NCBI GenBank assembly: GCA_963853835.1
Contig: OY970820.1
Location: 23,811,873-23,875,872 of the forward strand
Direction: 5' to 3'
Origin: Calendula officinalis
Taxonomy: Eukaryota; Streptophyta; Magnoliopsida; Asterales; Asteraceae
DNA length: 64,000 bases
The position numbers and the translations under genes are program-made. Positions within the stretch are counted from its first letter, which is position 1, and each line of letters opens with the position of its first letter. The notes under the pieces were generated by a model. That model saw nothing but the letters and a program-made list of their open reading frames with translations. It did no database searches and was not told the DNA's origin. This document shows, piece by piece, positions 1 through 11,188 of the stretch.

Positions 1-2
1 AA

Positions 3-2252
3 CTCAAGTGTGAGAAAGAAAAGAAGGACAGAGGGATCGAGCTCAAAGCCTTAAGCACTCTTTTGCTTGTCATTCCCAATGATTATCAACATCTCTTTGT
101 TGAATATGATGATGCAAAGAAGTTATGGCAGGCTCTGGAAAAGAGGTTTGTTGGTACAAAGAGCACAAAAAGAAACATGAAGTCTGTTCTGAAACAAGAC
201 TTTGAAAACTTCAAAGGACAGAAGAATGAATCATTGTCTCAAGTATTTGATAGGTTCAACAAACTCATTGGTGAACTGAATCAAGTTGGTTACAAACCAG
301 ACAATGATGATGTCAACAGAAAGTTCCTCAGGTCTCTAGGTGAAGAATGGTCTATGTACACTGTGATATATAGACAAGGAGATGCACTAGAAGAGAAAGA
401 GCTTGATGAACTCTACAATGAACTAAGAGTGTTTGAATCAGAGGTAAGTAATAAATCTCCTAATTTACCTTCAAACAATGCTGCGTTTGTGTCTAGTACA
501 GGAACAGGGAAGGACAATACAAAGAATGCAGGTATTGAAGATATAGCAAGAGAATCTTTCTTCACTAGTCATGTGCATACTGCATTGATTAGTGAGGATT
601 TAGAACAACTCAATCCTGATGATTTGGAAGAGATGGACATCAAGTGGCAGATGGCTATGCTGAGCTTAAGAACCAAAAGGTTTCTTAAAAGAACTGGAAG
701 ACAAAATCTGTCTTACAACAAAGGTGATCGTGCTGGATTTGACAAAACCAAGGTCAAATGCTACAACTGTAGCAATCTCGGTCACTTTGCCAGAGAATGC
801 CCGAATAAAGATCAAAGATCAACCTACAACAAAGACAGCACTTCAAATTCAACTGCTTTAGTATCTCAAGAAGGACAAGGGTATGACTGGAGCTTTCAAG
901 CAGAAGAACATGCACAGAACCAAGCTCTCATGGCCTTTACTACGGATCCTTCTACTACTGAGGTACATTCTAAATCTTGTACTCCTGAATGCATTAAGGC
1001 ATATAAAGAATTAGAAAAACTTAATAAAGAAACACTTGAAGAGATGATACTAAACAGAAATAGAAGAATTGAATACAATGGTTGTATAGCTGATTTAGAA
1101 AACCAAATTAAAATCTATAAAATAACTGATCAAAAAATAAAAGATGAATTGTTACAAACCACTTATGAAAAGGAACATATTGAATTAAAACTAAAAGAAA
1201 CTTTGATCAAATTAGAAGAATGTCAAATGGAATTAGAACAGAATAAACTAGTTATTAAGAAATTTGAAAGAAGTTCTAAAATTGTTAATGAATTAACTAG
1301 TAATCAAACCACAGAAAAGGTTGTTCATGGAGTGGGATATCATGCAGTCCCACCTCCAACAAATTTTATTCCTCCTCTTAAGTCAAGCACAGAAAGAGTT
1401 TTAAATGATTTGAAAATTGAAAGTTAAACTGAAACTGAAACCAGTAATGAATCAAATGAATCTTCTGATGATGATCAAACAACTGAATCAAATGATACAA
1501 GTTTTCACACAACACAAAGTCAAACTGAATCTCCAAAATACAACTGAGAAAATATACCTACAATTCTAAGAAGGGGAAATCAAAGAAATATAAATCAGTT
1601 AAAAGAACAAAGAAAACCAGAAGGTGCTAAGTCAACAAAATTATCATGCTTAATTTGTAACAAGGTTAACCACATAGCTAAAAACTGTCACTTCAATCCT
1701 ATTAATAGTCAAGAATTTAAAGAATTTAAAATCAACAAAGAAAAGGAAAAAGCCTTAAAATTAAAACAAATTGAAGAAACAAAAGAAAAGGAATTCAATA
1801 AACCATGTGTTGAAACTCATAAATTTGGAAGAACTGCACCACGATGTGTGCAAAATATCAGGTATAAAAGTCCAAACAAAAGTAATTATTTCAAAAACAA
1901 TGGAAAACAAAATCAATTTCCTCAATATTCAAAGTTTTCAAACATCAGTAGAAACTATTCCAGGTTTACTACTGGTAAAAACCCTAATTACAATGTTGTC
2001 TGGTATAATTACAAAAACACTACTGGTTGTGCTCAAAACTCATATTATCCAAACACTACTGATCCATCAGTAGTAAAATTTTCAAAAGCCAAAAACTACG
2101 GATATAAACCTAGATCAGTAGCAACTAAGAACACCAGTACTAATCAAACAACAAAACACAAAACTGCATATAAGGCTCATTTAGTTAGAAAGTCTTACTC
2201 TTCAAAGGATGAACCCAAGACAAAACAAGCTTGGGTTCCCAAAATTAACTAA
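3..2252 (+). pseudogene. gag and gag extension of copy 1, 5' truncated by window, two nonsense codons
   Basis: Gag would form the particle and bind element RNA. The frame is open from base 3 and aligns with copy 3 Gag from about residue 64. A CCHC zinc knuckle (CX2CX4HX4C) lies at 759-800. It is followed by a Lys/Glu-rich, probably coiled-coil stretch (about 1000-1290) and a second CCHC knuckle at 1647-1688. The frame is cut by TAA at 1425-1427 and TGA at 1545-1547. It otherwise stays open to TAA at 2250-2252, just after the residues WVPKIN. The part after 962 may be an intron in a spliced transcript (see the separate entry). The two stops are specific to this copy; copy 2 reads through both sites. 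Confidence 0.85.
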
Positions 2253-2272
2253 TCCTTTTTCTTTATGTGCAG
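963..2272 (+). other. Intron-like gag extension bounded by splice-site-like sequences, copy 1
   Basis: A donor-like GAG/GTACAT lies at 962/963 and a second, near-perfect donor GAG/GTAAGT at 443/444; both fall between codons (phase 0). The acceptor TTATGTGCAG ends at 2272 after a pyrimidine-rich stretch, with a branch-point-like CTAAT at 2249-2253 that overlaps the gag stop codon. The base after the acceptor starts a codon in the pol frame. The pol frame itself is closed upstream by TAA at 2246-2248, so simple read-through or a -1 shift between gag and pol is hard to draw. Splicing would solve this. This is inference from sequence only. Confidence 0.5.
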
Positions 2273-5200
2273 AGTATCCAGATCCCTGAAGAAGGTAGAA
2301 CATGGCATATTGATAGTGATGCTCTAGACACATGACTGGAAATCTTCAAATACTTAGAGATTTCAAGTCTTTTGAAGGAGGATATGTTGCTTTTGGAGAA
2401 AATCCAAGAGGTAGTAAGATTACAGGTAAATGTACAGTATCAAATGGTAAGATCACTTTTGATGATGTATTTTATGTTGCTGAGCTTAAATATAATCTGG
2501 TTAGTGTCTCACAAGTCTGTGATAAGAAGAACAAAATTCTTTTTACAGATGTTGAGTGCATCATTCTTTCTCCTGATTTTATTTTAGATGAAAAATTTGT
2601 TGTTTTAAGAACACCAAGGAGAAACAATGTGTATTTCCTGGATATAGGGGGAGAACTCATTTCTTCAAATGAGATCAACTGTTTTATATCTAAGGCAAAC
2701 ACAAATGAATCAGAACTTTGGCATAGAAGGATGTGTCACACAAATTATAAAAATATGAATAATTTAGTTAAAAAGAATTTGGTAGTTGGTCTACCACAAA
2801 AAGAATTTATGTGTGATCATCATTGTGTTGCCTGCCTAAAAGGTAAACAACACAAGACTTCTCATAAGACCAAAGCAATTAACTCTATTTCTAAACCTTT
2901 GCAGCTCTTACATATGGACCTTTTTGGACCTACAAATATTATGAGTATTGGAAAGAAACAATACTGCCTTGTTATTACTGATGATTTTTCCAGATACACT
3001 TGGGTCTTCTTTCTTAGGACCAAAGATGAAACAAGTGAAATAATCAAGAATCTGATTGTAAAGCTGGAAAATACAAGAGATCTCAAAGTGAAAGCAATTA
3101 GATGTGATAATGGAACTGAATTTAAAAATACTAACCTAATTGATTTTTGTGATCTTAAGGGCATTGACAGGCAGTACAGCTCACCAAGAACTCCACAACA
3201 AAATGGTGTAGCTGAAAGAAGAAATAGAACCATCATTGAAGCAGCCAGATCTATGCTTGCAGAATTCAAAATTACCAATAACTTTTTGGGCTGAAGCTGT
3301 TAATACTGCTTGTTATGTTCAGAACAGAGTATTAATAGTTAAGCCTCACTTTAAAACACCATATGAACTTTTCAATAAAAGAAAACCATCAATAAGTTTC
3401 TTAAAATCATTTGGTTGTCCTTGTACTATTTTAATTACAAGAGAACAAATTGGTAAATTTGACTGCAAAGCAGATGATGGAATATTTGTAGGATACTCTA
3501 CTCAAAGCAAATCTTACAGAGTCTTCAACAAAAGGCTAAGGATCATTGAAGAAAGTGTAAATGTATCCTTTAATGAAAATCTGATGAATGAACAAGGAAA
3601 TGGTCCAGATTGGTTGTTTAATATTGATAATCTAACCAAATCTTTTGATGTTAATTATGAGCTCAATACAGGAGTTTCAAACAATCAAAGTCAACAAGTA
3701 GGGCCATCATCAAGTGGAAGATAAGAAATCATGAAATATATCTTAGTTAATACTGATCCCACAGTTGATACTGAGGACAGTAGTAACTCTGGTTACCCTA
3801 ATTTCATTGACACCAGTAATAACACCAATTCTGTAGATACTACTGATCCCAGTAGTAACTCTGAATCTCATAGTTGTGATGATGATCTACTCAATACTAA
3901 TGTCAGTAACAACAATGACCCTCCTGAGGTCAATGAAGAAAATGTTACTACTGACACCAGTAGCAATGATGAAACTCCACAAAATGCAAACAATCAAGAA
4001 GAAACATGGACAGATGCACAAATTCCTGAATCCAATGAGTCAAATCTAGATTCTCAAATCACTGTTGACAAAGTCCCTGGAACCAGAACTGAAAAGAATC
4101 ATCCATTGGACGTAGTCCTAAGTGATGTCAATTCTAACATGCAAACATGAAGCAAATTTAATTCTTCATTAGATTCAAATGTTTGTAAGATAAGTTTAAT
4201 ATCTAATGAATGCATGTATGAATGTTTTCTGTCACAGGAAGAACCTAAGAAGATTCAACAAGCTATGAAAGACTCAAACTGGATCATAGCAATGCAAGAA
4301 GAACTTCTTCAATTCAAACTGCAAGCTGTATGGACTCTTGTACCTCTACCAAAAGGAAAAAGACCCATTGGCACAAGATGGATCTTTAGAAATAAGAAAG
4401 ATGAAAGGGGTATAGTGATCAAAAATAAAGCAAGACTTGTAGCCCAAGGATACACACAAGAAGAAGGAATTGATTATGATGAAGTATATGCTCCTGTTGC
4501 CAGAATTGAAGCAATAAGAATATTTCTGGCATATGCTTCATATAAGAAATTCAAGGTATACCAAATGGATGTAAAAAGTGCATTCCTTTATGGGAAAATT
4601 GAAGAAGAAGTGTATGTATGCCAACCTCCAGGTTTTGAAGATCCAGAACATGATGACTATGTGTACAAGCTAGACAAAGCTCTATATGGCCTCCATCAGG
4701 CACCAAGAGCTTGGTATGACACATTGTCCTCATATTTACTGAAGAACAACTTCAAGAGAGGTGCCATTGACAAAACACTGTTCAAAAGAAAGGTCAAAGA
4801 TGATATACTACTTGTCCAAATATATTTAGATGATATCATCTTTGGATCAACAAATGCTCAACTATGCAAAGAATTTGAAGAGTTAATGCAGATCAAGTTC
4901 AAGATGAGCTCAATGGGTCCAATGAACTTCTTTCTTGGACTCCAAATCAGTCAAAGATCACTGTATCTTGATCAATCAATCTAAATATGTCAGAGATATT
5001 TTAGAGAAATTTGCAATGAAAGACAGCAAAAGTGCAAGCACTCCAATGGAAACTCACAAACACCTACATCCTGATGTTGAGGGGGAGGATGTAGATGAAC
5101 ACCTTTACAGATCTATGATAGGTTCACTAATGTATTTAACTGCATCAAGACCTGATATTATGTATAGTGTTTGTGTATGTGCCAGGTATCAAGCAAAACC

Positions 5201-5765
5201 TAAGGAATTACACTTGCAAGCTGTCAAAAGAATCTTTAGATACTTGAAGGGAAAACCCTCTCTTGGTCTTTGGTATCCACATGCATCACCATTTGAACTA
5301 GTAGCCTACACTGATAGTGATTATGGTGGTGAATGTCAAGATAGGAAATCTACTACTGGTGGATGTCAGTTCTTTGGATCAAGATTGGTGTCATGGCAAT
5401 GCAAGAAACAAACCAATGTTTCAACATCAACTGCTGAAGCAGAATATGTAGCTGCATCTGCTTGATGTGCTCAAGTACTATGGATTCAAAATCAACTTCT
5501 AGACTTTGGTATCTTTATCCTTAAAACTCCAATTTTTATAGATAATCAAAGTGCTATCAGTATTGTGAATAATCCAGTAAAACACTCTAAAACAAAACAC
5601 ATTGAAATTAGATTTCATTTTATAAGGGATTGCAATGAAAAGAAACTAATTAAAGTCGAGAAAATTCATACTGACCATCAATTGGCAGATCTTCTTACAA
5701 AAGCATTTGATGTAGGAAGATTCAGCTTTTTAGTTAGCAGTATTGGAATGATTTTAATAAGTTAA
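2273..5765 (+). pseudogene. pol of copy 1, disrupted by frameshifts and stops
   Basis: The region encodes, in order, aspartic protease, GAG-pre-integrase (ELWHRRMCH) with an HHCC zinc site, integrase core (DDFSRYTW, RCDNGTEF, QQNGVAERRNR), reverse transcriptase and RNase H (YTDSDYGG, AEAEY). The protease active site near 2325 has lost one base, so the DSGCSRHMTG motif is shifted. There is a +1 frameshift near 3265-3270 and in-frame stops at 3722-3724 and 4148-4150. Another frameshift lies near 4960 and a TGA (Cys codon in copy 3) at 5463-5465. The catalytic RT motif reads YLDD at 4823-4834 where copies 2 and 3 have YVDD. The reading ends at TAA 5763-5765. Confidence 0.9.
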
Positions 5766-6262
5766 GTCTTAAAAGAAAATCATTTGTAAAGTGTTTCGTA
5801 TAATTCTAATTATTTTACTACTGGTTATTTACTACTACTGATTGTATGTTTCTACTATAATTTAGTACTGAAACGCTTTCTCAGTAGAATTAGGTTAAGT
5901 ATAAAAACAATGGTTACTACTGATGTTTCTACTACTGACACTTAGTTACTACTGATAGACCGTTATCTAGAAAATACATAAATTACAATACTGACCCTCA
6001 TGAAAATAGCCGTTGGGTTATTATTCGAAGGATATTTTGGTCGTTTTGCAGGATAAATCGAAAAATATAAATAGCAGACTGAGATTAGTTTAGCATTATC
6101 TTCTCCTCGATTCGATAAACCCTACGCTAAACCCTAATCTCTGCAAAATCCGATCAAAACCCTGCATCAGTAACAACTCAAATCCTTTCACAAACTTGAA
6201 ATTCTTGCCAAAACGACCACTCTCTCTGAAAGATTCATAACAAAAGATCAAAATCAATCAAA
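5766..6262 (+). promoter_or_regulatory. Spacer between pol and third ORF with promoter-like block, copy 1
   Basis: This 497-nt noncoding spacer contains five exact TACTACTG octamers by eye. It then holds a block shared with copies 2 and 3: TATAAATAG at 6066-6074, an AT-rich start region about 30 nt further on, AAACCCTA-type motifs at about 6117-6140, and a CT/AC-rich leader. The next ATG (6263) sits in a good plant context (AAATGGC). The TATA to ATG distance is 197 nt. It resembles an ordinary plant Pol II core promoter placed inside the element. Confidence 0.5.
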
Positions 6263-9200
6263 ATGGCAACCCTAAAATCCCTTACAGTCAAAACCGATCT
6301 TAAATTCTCTGAATTTCACAACATGTGTGCTTTCCTAAGAAATCCTGATGGCACAAAGGACTTTCGTCCCATAGTCATGTTTCTGAAAAACTCTCCTATC
6401 AAATTTGCATTAACCATCAATCCCAGGGCTTATGAACAACACCTCATCGATTTCTGGACAAATGCTGAAAGAACTGAAGATTCAAACATGTCCAAGATCA
6501 AATCAACTGTAGATGGAAAGTCCATCACCATCACTGAACAAACAATCAGACACCATCTTCAACTCAATGATGAGTCATGTATGTTTTCTTTACCAAAGGA
6601 GGGTCTTGTTGATGTTTTACAAAAAATGGGGTATGAAGGAAGATTAGACATTGTCACATTTCAAAAGGGTCTTCTTTCACCCCAATGGAAATTTTTAGTG
6701 CATATTATTCAACACTGTATCTCTCCAAAAAGAAGCACTTGGAATGAGTTCAACAAGTCAATAGCTTCTGCTGTTGTTTGTCTGAGCATAGGACAAGTCT
6801 TCAATTTTTCAAATATGAGTTTTGAAGGAATGCTTGGAAATTTGTCATCATCAAAATTTTTAATGTATCCAAGATTCCTCACTTACATAATAAACTGTGA
6901 ACTTCAAAATCTTTCTATTCCTAAAAACATTTTTGTTACACCAGAGTTAAATAAAAATGTGTATGCAAATATGAGGAAACAATTTAAATTTTCTGGTAAA
7001 GATACTCCATTATTTCCAAACATGATCTATGATCAACCCCCAACTGGAGAAGGTTCAAGTCACCCCATTGAACCCCAACCCACTCCACCACCAAATACAG
7101 CCCAAACAGAACCCATTCAGTCTACTCAACTAAATGAACCAACAGATGTCCTGAATGTGTCCCAGGTACATGAGATTAATCCCCAGAGTGCTACTCTTCA
7201 CTCTGAGGAAGACCAGACCATTGCCAAACAAATTTCCAAAACCTATAAAAGGAAGAAATCTTCCTTAAAGGACACCAGGGGACCAATTGAGTCAAACCCC
7301 AGACTCCAAGAGTTGTCTTCCAAGGAGGAGAGAGGGCATGAGGAAAGGGCTCTCACTACTGATGCCCCAAAGGTGGGTGCACAGGATAGTGAGAACATCA
7401 ATAGGACCCAGACCTCGGCAACTCTAAGTGATGACTCAGAATTTGAGGAATTACTAAGAGGACCCCGGTGCCAAGAAACCATAAGGGGGGCACTACTGCT
7501 TCTTCTAGGAAGAAGAGAGTGTCCAAACAACCCAATTTATCACCAAGAAGTGATAAGGGTAGAACTTACCAAACTGAATTGACGGATAGGATGGAAAACC
7601 TTCAAACCAATGTACCAAATGAGCCCAATGATCCACCCAAATGGGCTGAGGGCAGTATTAAACAAACAAAATTGACGGATAGGAAGGAAAACCTTAAAAC
7701 CACTGTACAAAATTGTCTGAATTTACTGAACAATCAAGGGAAAACCATGACCTACATGAAGCATTACATTAATACCTTGAACAGAAGACATAAGAGGTTC
7801 GAGCATAGGCTTCAAAAGCAATCCAATTTGATCAGGAAACTACAAAGAAAAATTGCTGATAGTGAGTCTCAACAAGTTGAGATCACTAAGGGGGAGAAAG
7901 ATCAAATTCAAGGGATGATTGATCAATCAATAGCAGCAGCAGCCCTTCTAAACTTAAAAGAGGTCCATGGTGAAACAGGTCAAAGTGTTGATGAGAACCT
8001 GTATAAAGAAATGGAAAACCTGGATGAGGATGTATTTGTGTCTGCAAATCAGTCACAAACTGCAGAACAAATGAACTCAGAACAAATGAACTCACCAGTT
8101 GCTACTGAAATTATTGAAACTACTGATCCAATGGAAATTGAAGAAAATAAGGATCAAGAGGTTGTTACTACTAACCCTATCGAAGAAAAAGAAACTCCAG
8201 TAGTGAATGCACCAGAAGAAGAATTTATGGATACTACTGATGCCCTAGCAGTAGTAACTCCAATAGCAACCTCACCAGTAGTAAATGAAAATCAACAAGT
8301 TATGGTATATGAACCAGAAAGTACACCAGTAGCAATCACACCAGTAGCAACTGCCTTGGTTACTACTGAAGAAGAAGATGAAGAAATTCCAGAGATTCTT
8401 GAAAGAGAACAGATCATAATTGTTACAAAACCTAAAACACCAGAACAACCACTTGTCATACCTGACATTGATGACAATGTGAATTGGTATGAAGTTGATG
8501 AATGTGAACTTCCTCCACACCCCAAAATACTTCCAGAGAATAAAATTCATCTATTCTCTCCATCAATTGTGTTCACTCATGTTCTTGATATGAAGTACAC
8601 TCCACCTCCTCTAGCAGCCTGTATTGGAAAAGGAAAAGAGAAGTTTGATGATGATTATCCAAACAGAGCCTTAGGTCACTACATGGTAAACAAAATGAAC
8701 CATGTCAGACCTGCTAAACAAGATAAATGGAAGGTGAACAGGATAAGGTACTTGAGAAAAGTTGCTAAAACTCAAGCCCTTGAAGACAAGAAAAAGGCTG
8801 AAAAAGAAAAATTAAACAATCCTGAAAATCAAGAAGCTGAAGTACAAATTCCACAGATAGAAGGAGTCCTGGTAGAAGGTCAAAAAGCAGAATTTGAAAG
8901 ATAAAGAAAGATAGAAGAAGAACACTTAAATTGTCTTGAAGACCTTGTAGCCGAATGTAAAAGAGAAAAGGCTGATCTACCAGATGATATATTTGAACAG
9001 AAAAAGAAGATGATTGACTTTTTGAAGTCAAAGGGACATAGTGCTAAATCTTTTGGTAGAATGAAGATGATTACAATAATAGACAAATATTGTACTGCCA
9101 AAAAGAAAGAACTAGCTGAACTGGAAGTTGAAGCTGAAAAGGAAAAAGTATTAGTTGAAATAGATCCCACAATAATCCTCTCTAGAACACCAACAACTGG

Positions 9201-9885
9201 AGAACCTTCAATACCTCCTCAGAAAAGGAAAGGAGCTGAACCTGAAACTGAACAAAGAAAGAAAAGAAAATTAGCAATACAGGTATTTGATAATCATGTT
9301 GCTCCTATTGAAGATAATACAATCATAAATTGGAGGATGGTTGGTGATGCTATTGAAATCATAAGACAAGACAAATCAGTTCAAAGATTCACTGGATGGA
9401 AACCATTAGTTATGTCTTGTAGTAGAGCTGATATTATTAAATTCCTGATTATAGGCAAACCAAGAATGACCAAGAAGTCATGGAAGAATTCAGGAGCTGG
9501 ATACTTAACCAAAATGATAGATGCTGCATTTTATCCAGATAAATATCCTGAAATATTCTCAAACAAAGAAAATGTGTATGCTTGGAATGTGCTACCCACA
9601 GTGAATATGTATTTCTTTAAAAGATCAAGCAAAAACTGTGAGTTATACTTATATGAAAAGGAATATCCACATTCTGAGGAAACAATGTATCAATTATACA
9701 CAAACACAATGATGAAACCCTATGATGCTGTAATGTTTCATGACAAACTTAATTATTTTATCAAAAGAAACAGCAAGTATATTATTGCTCAAAGAAAGCT
9801 GCAAAATCAAAGAACCATTGAAGGTAGACAAAGAAGAGCTAAAGAACAAACTGAAAAGAATGAAGAACAGAAGAAACTTGATTAA
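6263..9885 (+). pseudogene. Third ORF after pol, copy 1 (unknown protein), frameshifted
   Basis: This is the additional ORF found after pol in this family, about 1,207 codons. The N-terminal globular domain covers about residues 1-230 (FHNMCAFL, KNPDGTKDFRP, SIRHHLQL-type motifs, WNEFNKSIASAVV). A Pro/Thr/Gln-rich stretch follows, then a charged conserved block, a predicted coiled coil with a short internal duplication, a Thr/Val/Glu linker and PDIDDNVNW. A Lys/Glu-rich helix and a basic C-terminal domain (INWR, FTGW, GKPRMTKKSWK, GAGYL) complete it. No signal peptide or membrane segment is visible, so the label env-like is not supported. A one-base loss in a G run near 7486-7491 shifts the frame, and TAA at 8902-8904 interrupts it. 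Similar ORFs occur in Asteraceae from memory. Confidence 0.8.
7243..7530 (-). other. Antisense ORF inside third ORF, copy 1 (shortened)
   Basis: A 95-codon minus-strand ORF lies opposite the conserved charged block of the third ORF. Its downstream part matches the 153-codon antisense ORFs of copies 2 and 3 almost residue for residue. The G-run deletion near 7488 replaces its N-terminal part. Whether it is translated is unknown. Ser/Leu-rich antisense ORFs arise easily opposite Glu/Lys/Arg-rich coding sequence. Confidence 0.3.
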
Positions 9886-9907
9886 TTCAAAAAGAATTAA
9901 TAAGTTT

Positions 9908-9917
9908 AGGGGGAGAT
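9908..9917 (+). other. Polypurine tract, copy 1
   Basis: AGGGGGAGAT sits directly before the 3' LTR start TGTTGG. It would prime plus-strand DNA synthesis. The same tract sits at the same place in copies 2 and 3. Confidence 0.85.
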
Positions 9918-10423
9918 TGTTGGGATGTAAATCAGATATAACATTCTATTACTGATATTGCAGTTGGTACTGATTCAAGTATACTGAAGAATAGTACTGA
10001 TGGGGCAGAACTGCATTTACTACTGATGCTACTGATCTCAAGAATACTACTGATGTTGGCAAACAGTACTGACGTCTATTTTTGGTGCTGATCGTATACG
10101 AGATTCTAGCATAGTTAGTTACGGAATGTATATCTTTATGTAATTCAATTGTAATCGAATCCTAGAATAACTAGGTTAATATTTTAGGCTTCAAGGACTA
10201 GTATATATAGTTCCTTATGAATTGTAAACATACGTGTGTATTGATCGACAACATTAATATACATTGAAGCTTTTTGTGAATTACTGTGTTCTTATTTACA
10301 TTCGTATTCATTAACAGTATTCATTGTTCTTAATCAATTAAACTAAAGTGTTGATCCGCTGCAACTTCTTATAGTTTGTAGATCTGTGATTAATTAATCC
10401 TTCTGGGTTAATCGATCCTGACA
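9918..10423 (+). repeat. 3' LTR of copy 1 (506 bp)
   Basis: It begins TGTTGGGATG and ends GATCCTGACA. It aligns with the 642-bp LTRs of copies 2 and 3 over the U3-R-U5 core (CTAGAATAACTAGG, GGCTTCAAGGACTA, TATATAGTTCC). The motif-rich left part is shorter and has only two exact TACTACTG octamers, against eight and six in the 5' LTRs of copies 2 and 3. Its partner is outside the window. Confidence 0.9.
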
Positions 10424-10560
10424 CAATGCCTTAACCATAATCAACCGTCAATACCCTTTGCGACCACCACCATCACCACTCTCATCATCACCTACCAATT
10501 GGTTGCCGCAAAATATAGTCACATGGTACCCGCCGCCGCATTGCGCGGGTACCCTGCTAG
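10424..10560 (+). mobile_element. Helitron 3' terminus
   Basis: A 9-bp stem (GGTACCCGC / GCGGGTACC, 10525-10553) with an 11-nt loop is followed by CCTG and CTAG ending at 10560, with T as the next host base. A hairpin a few bases before CTRR is the Helitron 3' signature. The same sequence occurs on the minus strand at 58123. The 5' end cannot be placed because copy 1 interrupts the left side. Confidence 0.6.
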
Positions 10561-10757
10561 TCTCTCTTTAAACATCATTAAAGGTGTGAGGTCCATCCAC
10601 TTTTGTCATCTTCCTACAAAAAGCAACAAAATAATATAAGGTGTGGGGACCATCTATTCTAACTACCCCATTTGATTTTACTAATCTTTTATTACTTTAT
10701 TTTACTAAAAAAAACATGAACAGCGATTCACTTATATTTATACAGAGGAAGTATGTT
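10561..10757. mobile_element. Stowaway-type MITE remnant
   Basis: The TTTAAACATCATTAA core and the ending GAGGAAGTA match the MITEs at 36324, 37875, 44775 and 57826. The left part is missing where the Helitron end joins. Confidence 0.4.
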
Positions 10758-11188
10758 ATTTGAGAGAAACTAAAAATACAAATACAGAATTAGAATGCAG
10801 GCCGGTCCAAAGACTGGGCAATCTGGGCTTGGGTAATAAGTAAAAGTGAAATGGATAATATCAAATCCAAATAGTAATTCCATACCGAATGGAATGTGGC
10901 AACTGGCAATAGAATCTCGTATTAATAAATAAAAGAATCTTTCTTTTTTGGATAATCCTTGGTGGCTAAGGTACTTTGAAAACGTGTATGGAGTTTACCG
11001 CAAAAAGACAAAGGAATCAACAACTTCACTTTCCATCTCATTTCCACTCCACTTCAATTCCCCTTTTCCCATTGCGCTTCCTATAAACACATATTTTTCA
11101 GTTTCCCATTTCCACCCACAATCAAACTTCTGAAAGCGAAAGGTAGTAAATTTTCTTACGAAAACAAAAGCCATAATAGAGATCGATC
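10758..11188. promoter_or_regulatory. SEC22 upstream region
   Basis: There is no ORF of interest here. A TATA-like CTATAAACAC at 11081-11090 lies about 107 nt before the SEC22 ATG, with a pyrimidine-rich stretch before it. This fits a short promoter plus 5' leader; nothing else is recognised. Confidence 0.45.

Larger units (their letters stand above)
1..10423 (+). mobile_element. Ty1/copia Sirevirus-like retrotransposon, copy 1 (5' end outside window)
   Basis: The window opens inside gag. The order is gag, gag extension, pol (protease, integrase, reverse transcriptase, RNase H, which is the copia order), a spacer, a third ORF, a polypurine tract and a 3' LTR. An extra ORF after pol, together with the AGGGGGAGAT tract next to a TGTTGG LTR start, fits the Sirevirus/SIRE branch as I know it. 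The 3' LTR is 506 bp against about 642 bp in copies 2 and 3, so this is a diverged subfamily. Pol carries at least three frameshifts and three in-frame stops, and the third ORF carries one frameshift and one stop, so the copy is dead. The downstream TSD would be CAATG at 10424-10428, but its partner lies outside the window. Confidence 0.93.

Noticed and set aside
2862..3278. 138-codon minus-strand ORF opposite integrase
   Set aside because: Only short matching pieces remain in copies 2 and 3; it looks like a codon-usage shadow of pol.
8272..8550. Minus-strand ORFs of 77-92 codons opposite the acidic linker of the third ORF
   Set aside because: Composition mirrors the TACTACTG-rich and Glu-rich sense strand, and the frames are not kept in copies 2 and 3.
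6263..9885. Retroviral-type envelope gene
   Set aside because: No signal peptide, membrane span or processing site is visible.
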